Origin: Brevipalpus yothersi
Lineage: Eukaryota; Arthropoda; Arachnida; Trombidiformes; Tenuipalpidae
DNA: 64,000 nt
Assembly: GCA_003956705.1 (NCBI GenBank)
Contig: QZCP01000113.1
Span: forward strand, 1 to 64,000
Reading direction: 5' to 3'
Below, piece after piece: positions 31,583-43,609 of the stretch (position 1 is the stretch's first letter; every line of letters begins with the position of its first letter). The notes beneath the pieces are model-generated. The model was not told the DNA's origin. It worked only from the letters and a program-made list of their open reading frames with translations, and ran no database searches. The translations under genes were made by a program, and so were the position numbers.

Positions 31583-33757
31583 ATGGACACCTCAAGCACT
31601 TTTATTCCGAGAGACAAGTGAGTCCAATTAATATTCATTATTTGGGATTATCTCGAATATTTTTGTAATTTTTTCCACTCTTTAAATCAAGATTTGGTAT
31701 TGTTTTCATAATTTTCCTGATACAAGGAGTAGGAACACTTTTACCATGGAATATGTTTATCACAGCCAACGATGTGAGTGTTGAATAATAATTGACCTAC
31801 TCTACTAAGCCATCAAATTGTGTATTGATACACTTTTATATTATTTTTCTCTCTCAATCAAGTACTATGTTGATTACAAGTTTAATCCTCCCAATGCAAC
31901 GAAAGCTTCGGAAAGCTATAGAAACAATTATTTGGCTTACGTTGGAATTGCCAGCAAATTTCCAAACTTAGCCTTACAAGCTACTAACTTTGTCATCAAA
32001 GGAGGGTAAATCATCATTATAATCTTTTAAAATTCTTATCTGATTCATTATCTGTGATGGGGGAGTCAACTTCCGGTTTCATGAATCATGATCGGATCTG
32101 TAGTAAAGTTGAGATGATTATTTGAAACTGAAGAATATATTGATATCCATTCTCATAGGTCAGATTCTATTGGACAGAGAATTTTCATCAGCTTGGCTAT
32201 ACAAATTGTTGTGTTCATCTTCACAATGGTCATGGCATTCCTCAACACATTTGGCTGGATAACATTATTTTTCATATTAACAATAGTATCATTGATCCTG
32301 ATCAACATGGCTAACGGTATATATCAGAGCTGTCTGTTTGCATGTGCAGCCAATCTTCCACGATCGTACACCAATGCCATAGTCACTGGAATGAATATCA
32401 GTGGAACTTTTGCGGCTATCGTACTTATACTTTCCTTGGTAATTTCACCTGACCAGAGGATGGCAGCCATATGCTACTTTGCAATGGCAGTTCTCTTTCT
32501 GATCGTTTGTTTTCTATGCCAATTTGCATTGGTACAAAATGTAAGTCCCTACAATTTTGCTGCACGCAATCATTTCACTGATTATCAAAGCAGACGGATG
32601 AATGATACAATTAATTGGGCGTACATGGAGATCTGATCTGATAATTCCTCTGATTATCTTGATCAACCCCCTACCATGCATTGATAATATGATCAGAACG
32701 GTGTATCTATCTCGGGAGAAAGAGAAAGAGTAGATCCGATTGATAATGGATAAATTGCTACGATTTTTTCCAGGCACCAATCATGATATTGGACATGATC
32801 TACAGGTATCATACATGTAGACGATATTGACTTGAATCAGAAAATTATTGAGCAATCAGGATCGTATCTTCCTTATTTCCAGAGACAAGAAATCTATCCA
32901 TCTGATTAAGAAAATATCTAAATGAGACTTGAGAGACCTGTAATTAACAAACAGCCCAAGATATCAGAGAGAAAGAGAAGAGTAGATTACCCCGGGAAAG
33001 GTTATTGAACTTTAACAGACTCAACACATGAAGCTGAACATGAACATGAGCATAAGCATATGGTCTTGAGAAACTTTTAATTCTCAGAAATCGTTTTTTA
33101 ATCTTTGTCCAGAAATATTTCCAATACTTTCAAGATACAACTCATGCTGATCGGAGAAGATTCCTCAAAGATGGAGAGAAAGGTGATGAATCGGAAGAGG
33201 AAAGAGTAGAAGAAGGAAACGCAAAAGCTTTTGTACGAGTTTTTCCTCGCATTTGGTTAGCAGCTTTCAACAATTTTTTGGTCATGTTTGTATCACTCAG
33301 TGTGTTTCCATCAGTGATTGCGAACACTAAATCTCTGGATCATTATGTACCTGACAAATTTTTCAGTCCAATTTTTTGTTTCCTATCATTCAATTTGTTT
33401 GCTGTGATAGGTAATCTACTGCCTAATCATCTACCAATGACAAATAAGCAGGGAAAATTATTCATACTGATACTTTCTAGAATACTTTTTATACCTTTCT
33501 TTCTACTTTGTAATTACAATCCGATGAACAGGAAATGGCCTGTGTTATTTAGTAACGACATATATCCTGTGGTTGGATGCATATTCTTGGCAATCACATC
33601 AGGATATTTTTCATCATCTGTTCAAATGAATATGCCTAAATTGGTTGATCTTAAAGATGCACCAATTGCTGGTATGATGGCATCTTTTAGCTGTATGCTA
33701 GGAATTTTAGCAGGTGTGAGTGTGGCACCAATCTTATCTCACATAGTAAATCTGTGA
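31583..33757 (+). CDS. Equilibrative nucleoside transporter (SLC29 family), 428 aa
   Basis: Exons: 31,583-31,617, 31,692-31,773, 31,863-32,005, 32,159-32,540, 33,113-33,757; 1287 nt, in frame. ENT proteins carry nucleosides and nucleobases across membranes by facilitated diffusion with about 11 transmembrane helices. Exon 2 encodes the first helix with the family hallmark GVGTLLPWNMFITA, and exon 3 starts YYVDYKF. Exon 4 contains NMANGIYQSCLFACAANLP, the conserved helix-5 region. A hydrophilic acidic loop (GEKGDESEEERVEEGN) follows between helices 6 and 7. Exon 5 holds the remaining helices with VFPSVI, DLKDAPIAGMMASF and a hydrophobic end. Length is near the ENT1/2 norm (about 450). The last intron (572 bp) is long for this window. 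Which ENT paralogue it is cannot be told. Confidence 0.9.
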
Positions 33758-34159
33758 TTTTTTTCGATCCTGTCACACAGAAGACAAATACACATTGTTG
33801 CAGATCCCAAAATTAACAATCGACCATCTTTAATTGTCAATGCATTTTCATTTTATTATAAACGACCAAATTGTAATAAAATCACAAATCATTAGCTGAA
33901 ATTTTCTGTCATTCACTTGAAATGAAAATGAAGAATTGAAATATATCCATTCGTTTTTAAGTCTCGATTTTCAACATTCTTTCGAGACTGTTGAATTAAA
34001 TTTTGTCCATCGGAGAGTGACTAATGGTAATCTTGTTTGAAATTATGAAATTATCAAAGACAATTTGAAACATATGTTTCATTCATATTCATTTATTGAT
34101 GTAAAACCTTGCGTTTGGCAAAAATAGCTCTCAGAATTGTGAAAATTATTGCTATTAAA
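33758..34159. other. Convergent 3' spacer
   Basis: Short AT-rich spacer between the 3' ends of the plus-strand transporter and the minus-strand gene. It presumably holds both 3' UTRs; nothing else is seen. Confidence 0.6.
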
Positions 34160-34739
34160 TTAGTAAATAACTTTATCTTCCTCTGAGTGAGTGTAGAAGC
34201 GGTCACTCTTGGTGTGGACAGTTGCTTTTGGGGTTGGTTCAAAATTTGCTTGATTATCATAATCTGAATACATTTGACTTTGATCTTTGGGACTGAGAAC
34301 AAATTCAACTTCCAAAGGCGAATCTTCGGTCTCTGTATCAGGATAGTATTGATATTCTTCCTCCTGCTGAGGTGGCATCACCTCAACTGGCTCAGCTTGG
34401 CCATCTTGTATACCGGATAGAACTTTGGCAGCGATAAAACGAGATACAGCATCAGCATTTTCGAGGCCAGGATTTGCTGGGACAAGAACCGATTTGATTC
34501 CTTCACTCAAACCTTCCATGACAGCATGTGGATCTGAACCATCGACAACAATCGCTTGGCCATCATCGACTGGGACAAATTCTGATAAATCGATAGATAA
34601 CATTGTTTGCGTTATATGATTATTTAGGTGATTCTCAAATACACTTTTCTTCAATTTATTTCACATCATGATCAATCTTACCTGCTACTGGGACACAATT
34701 GACTGTAACAAGACAGAGAAGAAGTACGATAAACTGCAT
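34160..34739 (-). CDS. Small acidic secreted protein, 159 aa, unknown function
   Basis: Exons on the minus strand: 34,682-34,739 and 34,160-34,581; 480 nt, in frame. The start MQFIVLLLCLVTVNCVPVA is a clear signal peptide encoded by its own exon (phase 1 donor GCAG|GTAAGA). The acceptor TTATCAG gives EFVPVDDGQAIVVDGSDPHA. The mature protein is acidic, has no Cys after the signal peptide, and contains YQYYPDTETEDSPLEVEF and many D/E/Y/Q residues. No known domain. A longer unspliced reading from an upstream TTG is less likely because the signal exon joins perfectly. It could be an extracellular-matrix or cuticle-associated peptide; that is speculation. Confidence 0.7.
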
Positions 34740-36176
34740 CTTGAATGGGAATTGTTTGATTTTAAACTGATCAAGCTCGACGTGGGACTAGTTGTATGTT
34801 TCATTTATACCGTTTAACAATCGCTTTTAACTCAAAATCAGATGTTTCTGAAGCCATATTTGAAAAGAACAACTGTTTTGATACTTTGTTTTTCACTTCT
34901 ATGCAACGAGGACGTCAAACATGTGTCATTTGGATAATTCAATGAACCACTGCTGAAACATCCCCTTTTTGGATATTTTTTTCGAATCAGAGTGTGTTTT
35001 AAATATAATTTCCAGGACAATATGCATGATAATTAATCATAATCTGAAAGTTTTGCGATAGTGATATTGTGACAGTTCTTCTCTTTGACTCTTCAGATTT
35101 CTCGATAAAACTCTGGAAGATCAATCAGAGCTAGGAAGTATCATGCTGATTAGAAGATTGATTGGAATCATCCTTTTCGATCGCACATATCTACTCAAGA
35201 ACGTGATCTATTACATGATATTTAACTTTATGGCGCCAAAATTTTGAATGAATGAGAATGAGGATGAGGATGACTGAGTATCATTGAATCACATCATAGA
35301 ATGGAATTGAGTGGGAATCGATGAATCTCTAACAAGTCTAATTAGCTTCTGGAGCACCCTTATTTATAGATATCAATTAACCAGAGGATTTTGGCTGATC
35401 AAGATTCATGTTGTCTTGATTAAGAGATCAATTTTCTTGAAGGAATTTTTTCTCACATCTATTGTTCATCTACAATTTATTGTTCATCATCCGCTTCTCA
35501 ACAATCGAAGTCATCATCAGCACTAAATGGTGGGAGAAGAGAAAAACGATTAATCAAGCTATTAACCGATTAAGAGATCTTGAAACAATCATCGAAAAGC
35601 GAGAGAAAGGAAGGAAGCAGCCAAGAAAGATTTATCATGAAATGAGAGAGAGAGAGAGAAATCAGATTTTCGATCCCATCTCTTTTAAATCTGGCTCATA
35701 TAGAGTTCCATAGAACACTTAAGTAAGAGATTTATTTTTTCTAATTTTTTTCCTCTCTTCACTAGCTACGGAACTTCCATGGTGAGAGAAGAGAGAAAAA
35801 GAGAGAGGGAGAAATAATCTAACGGTAATTGAAATGATGCTGTTTTCATAATAATAGCTCAAGAGCTCTCTCTCTCTCTCCTGTTTCGAATATCTCCATC
35901 TCACATGCAGAGTCTGACTAAAAATATCGACCTTCACTTCTGGAGGAAGCCTACAGAATATTTTCTCTGAAATGTGGGAATCTGATTCACGGAAATGGTT
36001 CAATTCATCACAAATCAATCCTCTTCAGTTATGAAATGAATGACCATCATCGTGGGTGATTAGTATTAGTTTTTAGTATTACTCATAATTTTCTGCCAAA
36101 ATAGTAAATTCCCTTTTTTCAGTTTATGATTCAAGTACGCAGTAAAATTTCGATCTTTTCTCTCAAGTAATCAGTG
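34740..36176. other. Intergenic, nothing convincing
   Basis: AT-rich spacer between two divergent genes, with short GA/CT runs at 35,646-35,660 and 35,868-35,881. A minus-strand frame near 35,900-35,960 contains LPPEVKVDIFSQTL, which recalls an F-box start but lacks the rest of the motif; it is not called. Confidence 0.5.
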
Positions 36177-38854
36177 ATGATAAGCAATTGCAATGGTTTA
36201 TTTTCCATTGGTATACCTAGTATTATTTATCCGAGTAGATTAGCAGTTCGAAGACTATCCTCCACTTCGAAGTGTCGATTATGCTCCGATATTATTGCTC
36301 ACAATGAATCAAGACACAATTTAAGAAACCATGTGCAACACAGCAACCAACACAGCCTTCTCCACTATGGATTTAATTATGCTCAACATTTATCATTTCG
36401 ACGATCATTATGTTCACCCACCGAGAAAGTATTTATGCCTCCAGAAGAATTTGTGATCGGAAAGCAAGCTAATCGATCAAATACAGTTGGAACTGATCGC
36501 AGGTTAGTTTCATAATAATCCTCAATTTTTTCCCTTCAGTATGAATATATTCTCATTCATCAATAAATTTGAATCATTTCAACATCCTCCATTCGAAATA
36601 CATGTGATACTCATGTGGATGGGAGGAAAAAATTGATAGACACATCAGTGGATGTTTGATAGTATTTTATCATTTATATTGAATATTAATTATCAATTTT
36701 GATAAAATTTTCTGAGACTGATTACTTGAATTCCTCTTTTAACTGAAAAAATTTTCTCTATTTCTCCATGATGGCAACAAATGCAATCAAGCTAACACCA
36801 ATGAAATTCAAATCTAATTTTGGAATTATGATCTTTCCAGTGAAACCAAGACAACCGAAGATGTGCTCTTCGAAATGTTTGAAGATACATATGGCCAAGT
36901 GAGTGTAAATAAATTTTTCTCAGCTCTTGCTGCAACTGGTCTCCAAAAAACTGATCCACGATTAAAGGAAATTGTAAACAAATTGAATGTCATATGGAAA
37001 GCTAAACAAGATTCTGGATCATTTGAAGCCCTCTCACTTGATCGACAAACATTTCGATCGGTTATTCGGGAAAATATTGTCCTCATCAGTCGTGCCCTGC
37101 GACATCACTTTGTGATTCCAGAATTTCAAGATTTTTGTAAACATTTGGAAGATTTTTACTGGCGATGTAAAGTACTCGATGGTGGTAAGGTTGCCAGTTA
37201 CATTCCACAATTAGCCAAATACAATCCCGATTATTGGGGAGTCTCGTGTTGCACAATCGATGGACAACGCTATTCAATCGGAGATACTGACATATCATTC
37301 ACGATACAATCATGTGGAAAGCCAATCAATTATGCCATCGCACTATCTGAACTTGGTGCCGATATAGTTCACAAATATGTAGGCCAAGAGCCGTCCGGTC
37401 GAATGTTCAATGAATTAGTTTTAGATCATAACAATAAGCCACACAATCCGATGGTAAATGCTGGAGCGATTGTTGTTTGTTCTCTTCTTCTTTACATGGT
37501 TGAGGTAAGCTAATCACTTAATATCAATATTTTCAAATATTTTGAAAAAATATGTTCCCATCCTTAAAAAAGCTCTATTGTATCCATTTTCTGTACTTCA
37601 TGTTGAATTTTATCAGCAAATTTCATCTTTTCCTACCTCTCTTCTATTCCTTATAGCCTGAGATGAGAGTATCTGAAAAGTTTGATTGGGTTTGTAATTA
37701 TTTCAAAAAAATGGCTGGTGAAGAGTTCCTTGGATTTAGTAATGCAACTTTTCTATCTGAAAGAGAAGCTGCAGATCGAAATTATGCGATAGGCTATTAT
37801 ATGAAAGAAAATAAGTGTTTCCCAGATAAATCGAATCTCAAAGAAGTCATGGACTTTTACTTTCAGGTAGGAATATTGAATAATTAATTTGATTATCACA
37901 TACATTAACACTTTTCGGAATTTTTCCAATTAGATGTGTTCACTTGAAGTCAATTGTCTAACTGTATCTGTGATCGCCGCTACTCTGGCCAATGGAGGCA
38001 TTTGCCCGATAACTGGACAATCAGTAATCTCTAGTCAAGCTGTTCGCGATGTACTATCTTTAATGCATTCATGTGGCATGTATGATTATTCAGGACAATT
38101 TGCATTCGGTGTTGGATTGCCCGCCAAATCAGGTATAATTGACAGCAGTTTATGAGTGTCTAGTCAATCAATCAATAATATACTCTATACTTCTTGTAGG
38201 AGTTTCGGGATGTACAATGGTAGTGGTTCCAAATGTTCTTGGACTCTGTTTGTGGTCACCACCACTAGATAAATATGGAAATTCTGTTCGAGGCCTTCAG
38301 TTTTGTGAAAATTTAGTGTCACTTTTCAATTTTCACCATTTTGATAATCTTCGTCACGTTCCCCACAAGAAGGATCCTCGAAGACAGCGTTTTGAGACCA
38401 AAGGACTACGAATAGTTAGCCTACTATTTTCTGCTGGTAGTGGTGATGTATCTGCCATGCGAAGGTATATCTAAATTGATGAAAAGAATTCATTAGTATA
38501 TTAGAATTGTTCTAATAGTTGATCATTCGAACCAGGTATTATCTATCTGGAATGGATATGGGACTTCCTGATTACGATGGTCGAACTGCACTCCACTTGG
38601 CAGCGGCAGAGGGTCATTTACCTTGCATTGAATTTCTACTTAAAGTGGCCAAAGTTGATCCTAATCCAATTGACCGGTGAGGATTTATTTTTGCTTGGGA
38701 AATGATTATCTCAACCATTTTGCTTAACCATGATTTTTCTTTACTACTTTCTAGATGGGGTCATACTCCGATTGATGAGGCAAAATTCGCAAATCACACG
38801 GAAGTTGTTGAGTTTTTGGAGAAGTGGCAAAATTTTAAGCCCAATAAAGAATAG
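36177..38854 (+). CDS. GLS: Glutaminase, kidney type with ankyrin repeats, 634 aa
   Basis: Exons: 36,177-36,502, 36,841-37,504, 37,657-37,866, 37,934-38,132, 38,200-38,464, 38,536-38,676, 38,755-38,854; 1905 nt, in frame. AATAAA at 38,925. It hydrolyses L-glutamine to glutamate and ammonia in mitochondria. The N-terminal ~105 residues are basic and Ser-rich, fitting a transit peptide. A helical region follows (TTEDVLFEMFEDTYGQVSVN). The serine-dependent beta-lactamase-like domain has the catalytic Ser-x-x-Lys as QSCGKPINYA, the glutamine-site block PHNPMVNAGAIVV, and FGVGLPAKSGVSG (usual KSGVAG). The C-terminus carries ankyrin repeats (DGRTALHLAAAEGHLPCIEF, then WGHTPIDEAKFANHTEVVEF), as in the vertebrate GLS long isoform. 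Size is close to human KGA (669 aa). The start at 36,177 was chosen as the first ATG in the exon. Confidence 0.94.
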
Positions 38855-39247
38855 ACTGTTCAATACGGATGTTGATGTTTTTTCAGTGTTTCCCTCCTGT
38901 TAATCGAATTTAATTGATCGAGTGAATAAAAAATTTATCTACTCAAGAGAACGAAGAAAATAAGAATGAAGAGTTGGTGATATGCTGTAGGTAAATGCAA
39001 ATTAACGATTTGTCACAGTTGATTCTTCCAGTTAGAATTCTGAGGAAACATATTTCACCCACTCTTTCTCACATCACCTGGAACAGATTTACAACAATTA
39101 CTCATCGGTGATAGCTCAATTCTATTGTTCATATGCTATTGTCAGGGGAAGGTCACAGTATTTGGGTTCCTCGAAGCTGTCTCGTGTGATATTTTTTTGC
39201 CTCAGTGTATTGATAATTGATATGTATAGAGAATAAATGTGTTAAAA

Positions 39248-39580
39248 ATGGTGAATCTCATTTTATTACTTCTCGGATTGCTGGTAATTTGTAGCGTTAT
39301 GACCACAATTTGGTATATTCCACATCGGACTGATGGCGCTTCGTTTGGAAGTTCTCCAGCATCAACTGCTGCACCATCAACATCATCTACATCTACATCA
39401 CCACCAAGTCCACCACCACAATCATCTACTCGACTTGATGAACCGATCGATCCATTGAGACAGGCTGCGGCACAGGATGAAGCTGCGGCTGCCAATCCAG
39501 AGCTGCTAGCAGAGAGAAGATTTCAAGCTTCCAAAACACCACCCAAACAATTATCCACACAAAATCCTGGTGCAGATTAA
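39248..39580 (+). CDS. Small membrane-anchored or secreted protein, 110 aa
   Basis: A single-exon frame from ATG 39,248. Residues 2-25 are strongly hydrophobic (VNLILLLLGLLVICSVMTTI), then WYIPHRTD. This is either a signal anchor or a signal peptide. The rest is Ser/Thr/Pro-rich (TAAPSTSSTSTSPPSPPPQS) followed by an Ala/Glu-rich helix (DPLRQAAAQDEAAAANPELL). The T/S/P part could be O-glycosylated. No homologue recognised. It lies ~390 bp after glutaminase on the same strand and ~530 bp before Raf. The clear hydrophobic start supports a real gene, but there is no second line of evidence. Confidence 0.5.
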   Translation: MVNLILLLLGLLVICSVMTTIWYIPHRTDGASFGSSPASTAAPSTSSTSTSPPSPPPQSSTRLDEPIDPLRQAAAQDEAAAANPELLAERRFQASKTPPKQLSTQNPGAD

Positions 39581-40109
39581 AATCTATATATATACATCAT
39601 GAAACCGATTAGAACATTATTTCGTTATCGAATTTGAACATGGCAAAAAGTTCTAATATGAATCGAACAAACATTACACACACTAGATGGCTCTATTCGT
39701 AGTGCGCAGAATCTTGAGGATAAAAAAATGAAATGTTTTGAGTTTCAATTTTTTTTTCTCTGCATTTAATTTTGTGTATATTTTCTCTCTCTTTTCATGA
39801 GAAAATTTGTGTCCCCTGTCATTTTATTTATATATTTATTTTAATTGATCACCTCCAGTGTTCTAAATAGTTCTAATGTTCTAATCTCCTGTTTAATATA
39901 GTTGATGTCAACTGATTACCTCAACATCACTTTTTGAGTGTCTCTCTCTCTCCCTTTCTGTGAAGACAATATTTTTTTTGCTTCTCTTTTGCTCTCTCTC
40001 TCTCTCTCTCTTTCTGTTTCTCTCTCTTTCCGATTGTCATCTACATTGTAATTATTATTATTTATCAATAATATACATATATTTTTATTATAAACATCTT
40101 TAACTGGTA
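39581..40109. other. Raf upstream region with CT tract
   Basis: AT-rich with a pyrimidine run (CTCTCTC/TTTCTG) at 39,941-40,032 and an AT-rich TTATTATTATTTAT segment just before the Raf start codon. Probably promoter and 5' UTR of Raf. No gene in it. Confidence 0.55.
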
Positions 40110-42387
40110 ATGCCACTGAAGATGGTTGGAAGTGACAGCGAATCGGATAGTGAGCTTCAAATCAAGGTTAATGATAGCCATAGTCCGGCAGCGATTGTAT
40201 CCAATACCAATGGACGATCACCACCGAGTACACCTAAATCACCGTTAAGTTCAGTTGTACGAGCCTACTTACCGAATCATGAGAAGACAACTGTTAAAGT
40301 GAAAGCAGGACAAACAGTGCGAGATGCTCTTAAGAAAGCAATGGCCATAAGGAAGTTGACACCTGAAATTTGTGATGTTTTTCTACTCAAAACTCACGCT
40401 CGAATCGATTGGGAACAAGATATTAGACATCTTGATGGCTATGAGATCATTGTTGAAGCACGAGCTTCTCCCATTAGAACCTCAATTTCTCATAATTTTG
40501 TAAGTTCTTCTCTTTTTTCTTCTGGTTACATCCGCTATGCGTATGTTTACTCAATTCTAATGATTTCTGATGATTTGAATGGTTTCGATCAATCTTTACA
40601 GGTGCGAAAGACCTTTTTCTCTCTAGCTTTCTGTGAGTGTTGCCATCGCTTCTTATGGCATGGATTCCGTTGTCAAACATGCAACTTTCGTTTCCATCAA
40701 AGATGTGCTAGTCTTGTGCCCAGTTTATGTCAACCATTGAGTGTAGAATCTTCCAATTACTATGGACACTTGTTAGCTCTCAATCCTCATGGTTATTTGA
40801 AACCAAATTCCATAAGTACGCCTTACTTTCAATCACCATCACAGTCTCAACGAGCTTCATCATCTTCATCAGATCCCGAATATCATCATACTTTCCATCA
40901 ATTAAGAGGACCTTATGGTGGCCAAGATAGTAGAAAAGTGACTTCACCCAATTTTTCCCAAAGAGAGCGGTCCACATCTGCACCAAATGTTTATTTAGTG
41001 AATCAGAATAATCAAAGTTTGGAAGATTTTGCTGGCAAGTATCCTACGCACTCTTCTTCAGGTAATACTTCCTTGAATCAATCAATTTTGAAGGTTTGTT
41101 TACATTCAATCTCTTCCTGTTTCTGTAGGTTATGGTAGTCTTTTCACTGCAAATAATGAGGTTGTTCTCTCGCATAATGTCACCAGTCCAACTCGTACAC
41201 AAAGCGCAGGAGGCTCTCCAACAAATAATCGAACAGGTATCGGTGGACAATGGCGTCCTCGTGCCAGATCAGCTGATGAAAGTTCGGCTAAAAAAATGAT
41301 CAACACCAGTAAGACGGCAGCTGTTAGTGGTCGTGAGCCAATCGAAGATTGGGAAATTCCAGCTGAAGAAATTTTGACAGGACCCAGAATTGGCAGTGGA
41401 TCCTTTGGAACTGTTTATCGTGGCCATTGGCATGGTCCAGTTGCTCTTAAAAAATTAAATGTTACAAATCCTACTCCAGCTCAACTGCAAGCTTTTAAAA
41501 ATGAAGTTGCTGTGCTCAGAAAGACGCGGCATGTCAACATTCTTCTTTTCATGGGCTGTGTTTCCAAGCCTCATCTTACCATCGTGACACAGTGGTGTGA
41601 AGGATCTTCTCTGTACAAACACTTACATGTACTGGAAACCAAATTTGACCTTTTCCAATTGATAGACATCTGTAGGCAAACAGCGCAAGGGATGGATTAT
41701 CTTCACGCCAAGAATATAATTCATCGTGATCTCAAAACTAACAGTAAATATTTAATTTCATCTCATCTTAAAATTCCCTCTTTCTCACGGCCTTCCCTAA
41801 TTGATATCTTTTTTCTCTCTCTCTCTACAGACATATTTTTACACGAAGACCTCACAGTCAAAATTGGTGACTTTGGTCTAGCCACTGTAAAGACCAAATG
41901 GAACGGAAATCAGCAGTTCAATCAACCCACTGGCTCTATATTATGGATGGCTCCTGAAGTGATTCGTATGAAAGATTCCAACCCATTCTCTTTCCAGTCC
42001 GATGTTTATGCTTTTGGAATTGTGATGTTCGAACTCTTCGCCCAACAACTACCTTATAGCAACATAAATAACAAAGATCAAATACTTTTTATGGTCGGCA
42101 GAGGTGTTCTTAGGCCTGATCTCACCAAGTGTCGCAAAGATACTCCGAAGGCTATGATCCGCTTAATAGAGGACTGTATACTTTTTGCTAAAGATGATAG
42201 ACCCCTGTTTCGACAAATTTTAGCCTCTCTTGAATCTTTATCGCGTTCTCTTCCAAAGATTCACAAATCAACCTCTGAACCAACTCTAAATAGGACACAT
42301 TTGCACTCAGAAGAGATTTGGGGTACTGTTTGCGCTTCCCCAAAAACTCCCATAAACTCTCACATCACTGCTTTCCCTTTTCTTTAA
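40110..42387 (+). CDS. Raf: Raf serine/threonine kinase, 673 aa
   Basis: Exons: 40,110-40,499, 40,602-41,061, 41,129-41,743, 41,831-42,387; 2022 nt, in frame. AATAAA at 42,419 supports the end. Raf couples Ras-GTP to MEK/ERK. Ras-binding domain at residues ~49-117 (VVRAYLPNHEKTTVKVKAGQ). C1 zinc domain at ~128-173, with its full His/Cys set (FCECCHRFLWHGFRCQTCNF). CR2 14-3-3 site QRERSTSAPNV near residue 250-260. Kinase from ~366: glycine loop GSGSFG, catalytic Lys in VALKKL, dimer motif RKTR, HRDLKTNN across an intron, DFG at ~502, activation segment GLATVKTKW, and APE as MAPEV. C-terminal 14-3-3 site STSEPTL. The B-Raf/D-Raf-type activation Ser (S602 in human B-Raf) is Thr here. Confidence 0.96.
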
Positions 42388-43609
42388 CTAATTTCATCAA
42401 AAATCTCGCTATTCTTTGAATAAACAAATTCTTGTCCACGATAAAGTTCATCTATGATGTGAAATTCCTTCTCCTCTTTCGCTTCCTTCTTCCTTGACTA
42501 ACATAGCAGGCAATTCATCTTCCATATTTTCCTCTCAAGGCTCGAGCTTGCATAATTTTCGTATTTTTCTAGTCATTAATGTATTTGCCTCACTTTACAG
42601 ACTAGATACTCAACAAGCGCGTCTCTTTACTCTACCTGATGGGCAACTTTCTATGATGAGAATGCCATTGCATGAGAAATTAGTTTACATGTGGATTGCC
42701 TTCAAAGAACAAAGAAATAGTAGCTAAATTAAGCATCCTCCTCATACTTGGTATCTTGTAATGAGACACAACAGTTAGTCAGCGATTATGTAATCCGACA
42801 CTTGAGTGGGAGAATCGGAACACATTAGATTCGAAGGTGAAATCAGCCTGTATTTTCTAGCTTTTTAATTGCCAGAACAATGTATTACCAGTTCATTACA
42901 GGCACACGACTTTTGCATGAATTATAATGAATAACTTCATTTCCATCCAGAAGTATAGTCCAGTGATGGAAAGTGGATGAGTCGAATTGTCAAGAGCAAT
43001 GTGAGCGTAATTCTTTTGTCAGAGAAAAAAAGAAGCCCAGCCGTTTACTCTGTAAGATTGAGAAGATGAGCAAGAACACTGAATATCCGACGAGCAAAGC
43101 TATATGGTCAAAGATTAATAAAACAGTTTAACGTCAGAAAATCAGAAAATTCAAATGTATCAACATTGGTGTATGGACGAATCTACTGGTACAGAATAAA
43201 ACCATTTTTTGTGAGGCTTTACTACACATTCAAGACCTTTAATTTCGAAAACATTATGAAGTTGGAAAATTTTAATGATTCGTTTCGAAACTTTTTCACT
43301 TCCTACAGATGTTGGCCGGATAGGTACAGTAGTCTATGGAGAAAAGAGACAGAGAAAAGAACAGTCAGTCAGAGATCAAATTATCTCAATTCTAAATCGA
43401 AATTCTTCAAGTTTCAATCCGACTCCAAAAAACGATCTGAGAGGATCTAGGATCACGCAAGGAATATCATATCACCAGAGATCTTTCATCCATGAGATTT
43501 CTTTCCCTGGCAAGAGTTTATCTGATGAGAGGTCCCATGTGAATTGATGATCATTACGGATCGTGATCGGAGTCAGAATTGAAGGTATGGGAATAATGGT
43601 GGGTGAAAA
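42388..43609. other. Convergent intergenic region
   Basis: Between the 3' ends of Raf and the minus-strand Cys-rich peptide gene. It probably holds both 3' UTRs and possibly one more exon of the peptide gene, which was not found. The frame at 42,494-42,727 lies after the Raf polyadenylation signal and has no recognisable domain. Confidence 0.5.

Noticed and set aside
35719..36018. Minus-strand frame with LPPEVKVDIFSQTL, resembling the start of an F-box
   Set aside because: Only the first helix resembles an F-box; no following C-x-x-V-C-x-x-W, no family exon structure, no KRR exon and a degenerate remainder.
42494..42727. Possible additional C-terminal exon of Raf
   Set aside because: Raf already ends with the 14-3-3 site, a stop at 42,387 and AATAAA at 42,419; the extra frame has no Raf similarity.
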